A stretch of 5,508 nt of DNA, from the NCBI GenBank assembly GCA_020427625.1, contig JAGQOI010000373.1, forward strand, positions 1 through 5,508, in the 5' to 3' direction. Both the position numbers and the translations under genes were made by a program. The stretch is from Phycisphaerales bacterium (GTDB lineage Bacteria; Planctomycetota; Phycisphaerae; Phycisphaerales; SM1A02). The notes under the pieces were generated by a model that did no database searches, had not been told where the DNA came from, and worked only from the letters and a program-made list of their open reading frames with translations. Position 1 is the stretch's first letter, and the number at the start of each line of letters is the position of its first letter. Positions 5,365-5,508 of this stretch are shown in pieces.

Positions 5365-5508
5365 GTGACGCAAACAAACAAACAGATTCCCGCCTCGCCC
5401 CGCCAGGCCGGCCGACGCCGGGCGGCCGTGGATACGGGCCTCGACGCGACCTTCTTCAAGGCCCTCGCCGATCCCACCCGCGCCCGCATCCTCGCCTGCC
5501 TCGTGAAA
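5365..5508 (+). CDS. ArsR-family helix-turn-helix transcriptional regulator (partial, N-terminus only)
   Basis: 48 codons from GTG 5365 to the window end; the rest lies outside. After a variable, basic N-terminal tail (1-26, including AAAC repeats in the DNA just after the start), residues 30-48 read FFKALADPTRARILACLVK, the signature opening of the ArsR/SmtB winged-helix domain (ALADPTRxRIL). These are small dimeric repressors that leave DNA when they bind a metal, metalloid or other signal. The sensing residues of the family normally lie further downstream, so the ligand cannot be inferred. No Shine-Dalgarno precedes the GTG; the promoter position suggests a leaderless message. It is on the same strand as higBA, 155 bases downstream, but has its own promoter. 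Confidence 0.8.
   Translation, partial: MTQTNKQIPASPRQAGRRRAAVDTGLDATFFKALADPTRARILACLVK

Noticed and set aside
1..5508. CRISPR arrays, insertion sequences, attachment sites, rRNA genes
   Set aside because: No regularly spaced repeats, transposase-like frames, terminal inverted repeats with target duplications, or rRNA-like stretches were seen on either strand.

Overview
The window looks like a chromosomal piece of a high-GC planctomycete, most likely of the Phycisphaerae. The pointers are a secreted beta-propeller protein ending in cysteine-flanked dockerin repeats (the 'GC-type dockerin' style of that class), and an ECF sigma factor gene coupled to a membrane protein with a pseudopilin-like outer part. 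The placement rests on protein style alone; no rRNA or marker gene is present. Most of the sequence is very GC-rich (40 of 60 bases in 2701-2760), so long empty frames are common on the strand opposite real genes.

Layout. (1) 1-1394, minus: secreted PQQ-type repeat protein, cut at its C-terminus by the window start, with a weak promoter near 1416-1444. (2) 1491-1529, minus: a convincing intrinsic terminator. (3) 1614-3175 (or to 3319), minus: a two-gene operon of an ECF sigma factor followed, with a 4-base ATGA overlap, by a predicted membrane-bound partner of 319 residues. This partner joins an anti-sigma-like cytoplasmic part to a transmembrane helix and a pseudopilin-like domain. (4) 3449-3889, minus: an acidic hypothetical protein. 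(5) 4002-4208, plus: a divergent 68-residue conserved-looking small protein started by GTG. (6) 4209-4414: no gene, one hairpin. (7) 4415-5209, plus: a type II toxin-antitoxin operon in higB-higA order, preceded by two identical half-site palindromes. (8) 5210-5364: no gene, but a promoter and palindrome at the end. (9) 5365-5508, plus: the start of an ArsR-family regulator, cut by the window end.

How the parts work together. The sigma factor and its membrane partner are probably a signalling pair, with the outer domain sensing and the inner domain holding the sigma factor. HigB is an mRNA-cleaving toxin and HigA neutralises it and represses the operon through the two palindromes. The higBA region has lower GC (28 of 60 bases in 4681-4740) than its surroundings, suggesting acquisition. 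The higB and arsR-like promoters share a layout: a 6-3-6 palindrome lies over the -10 box and the predicted transcript starts at, or within a base or so of, a GTG start codon, so both messages may be leaderless.
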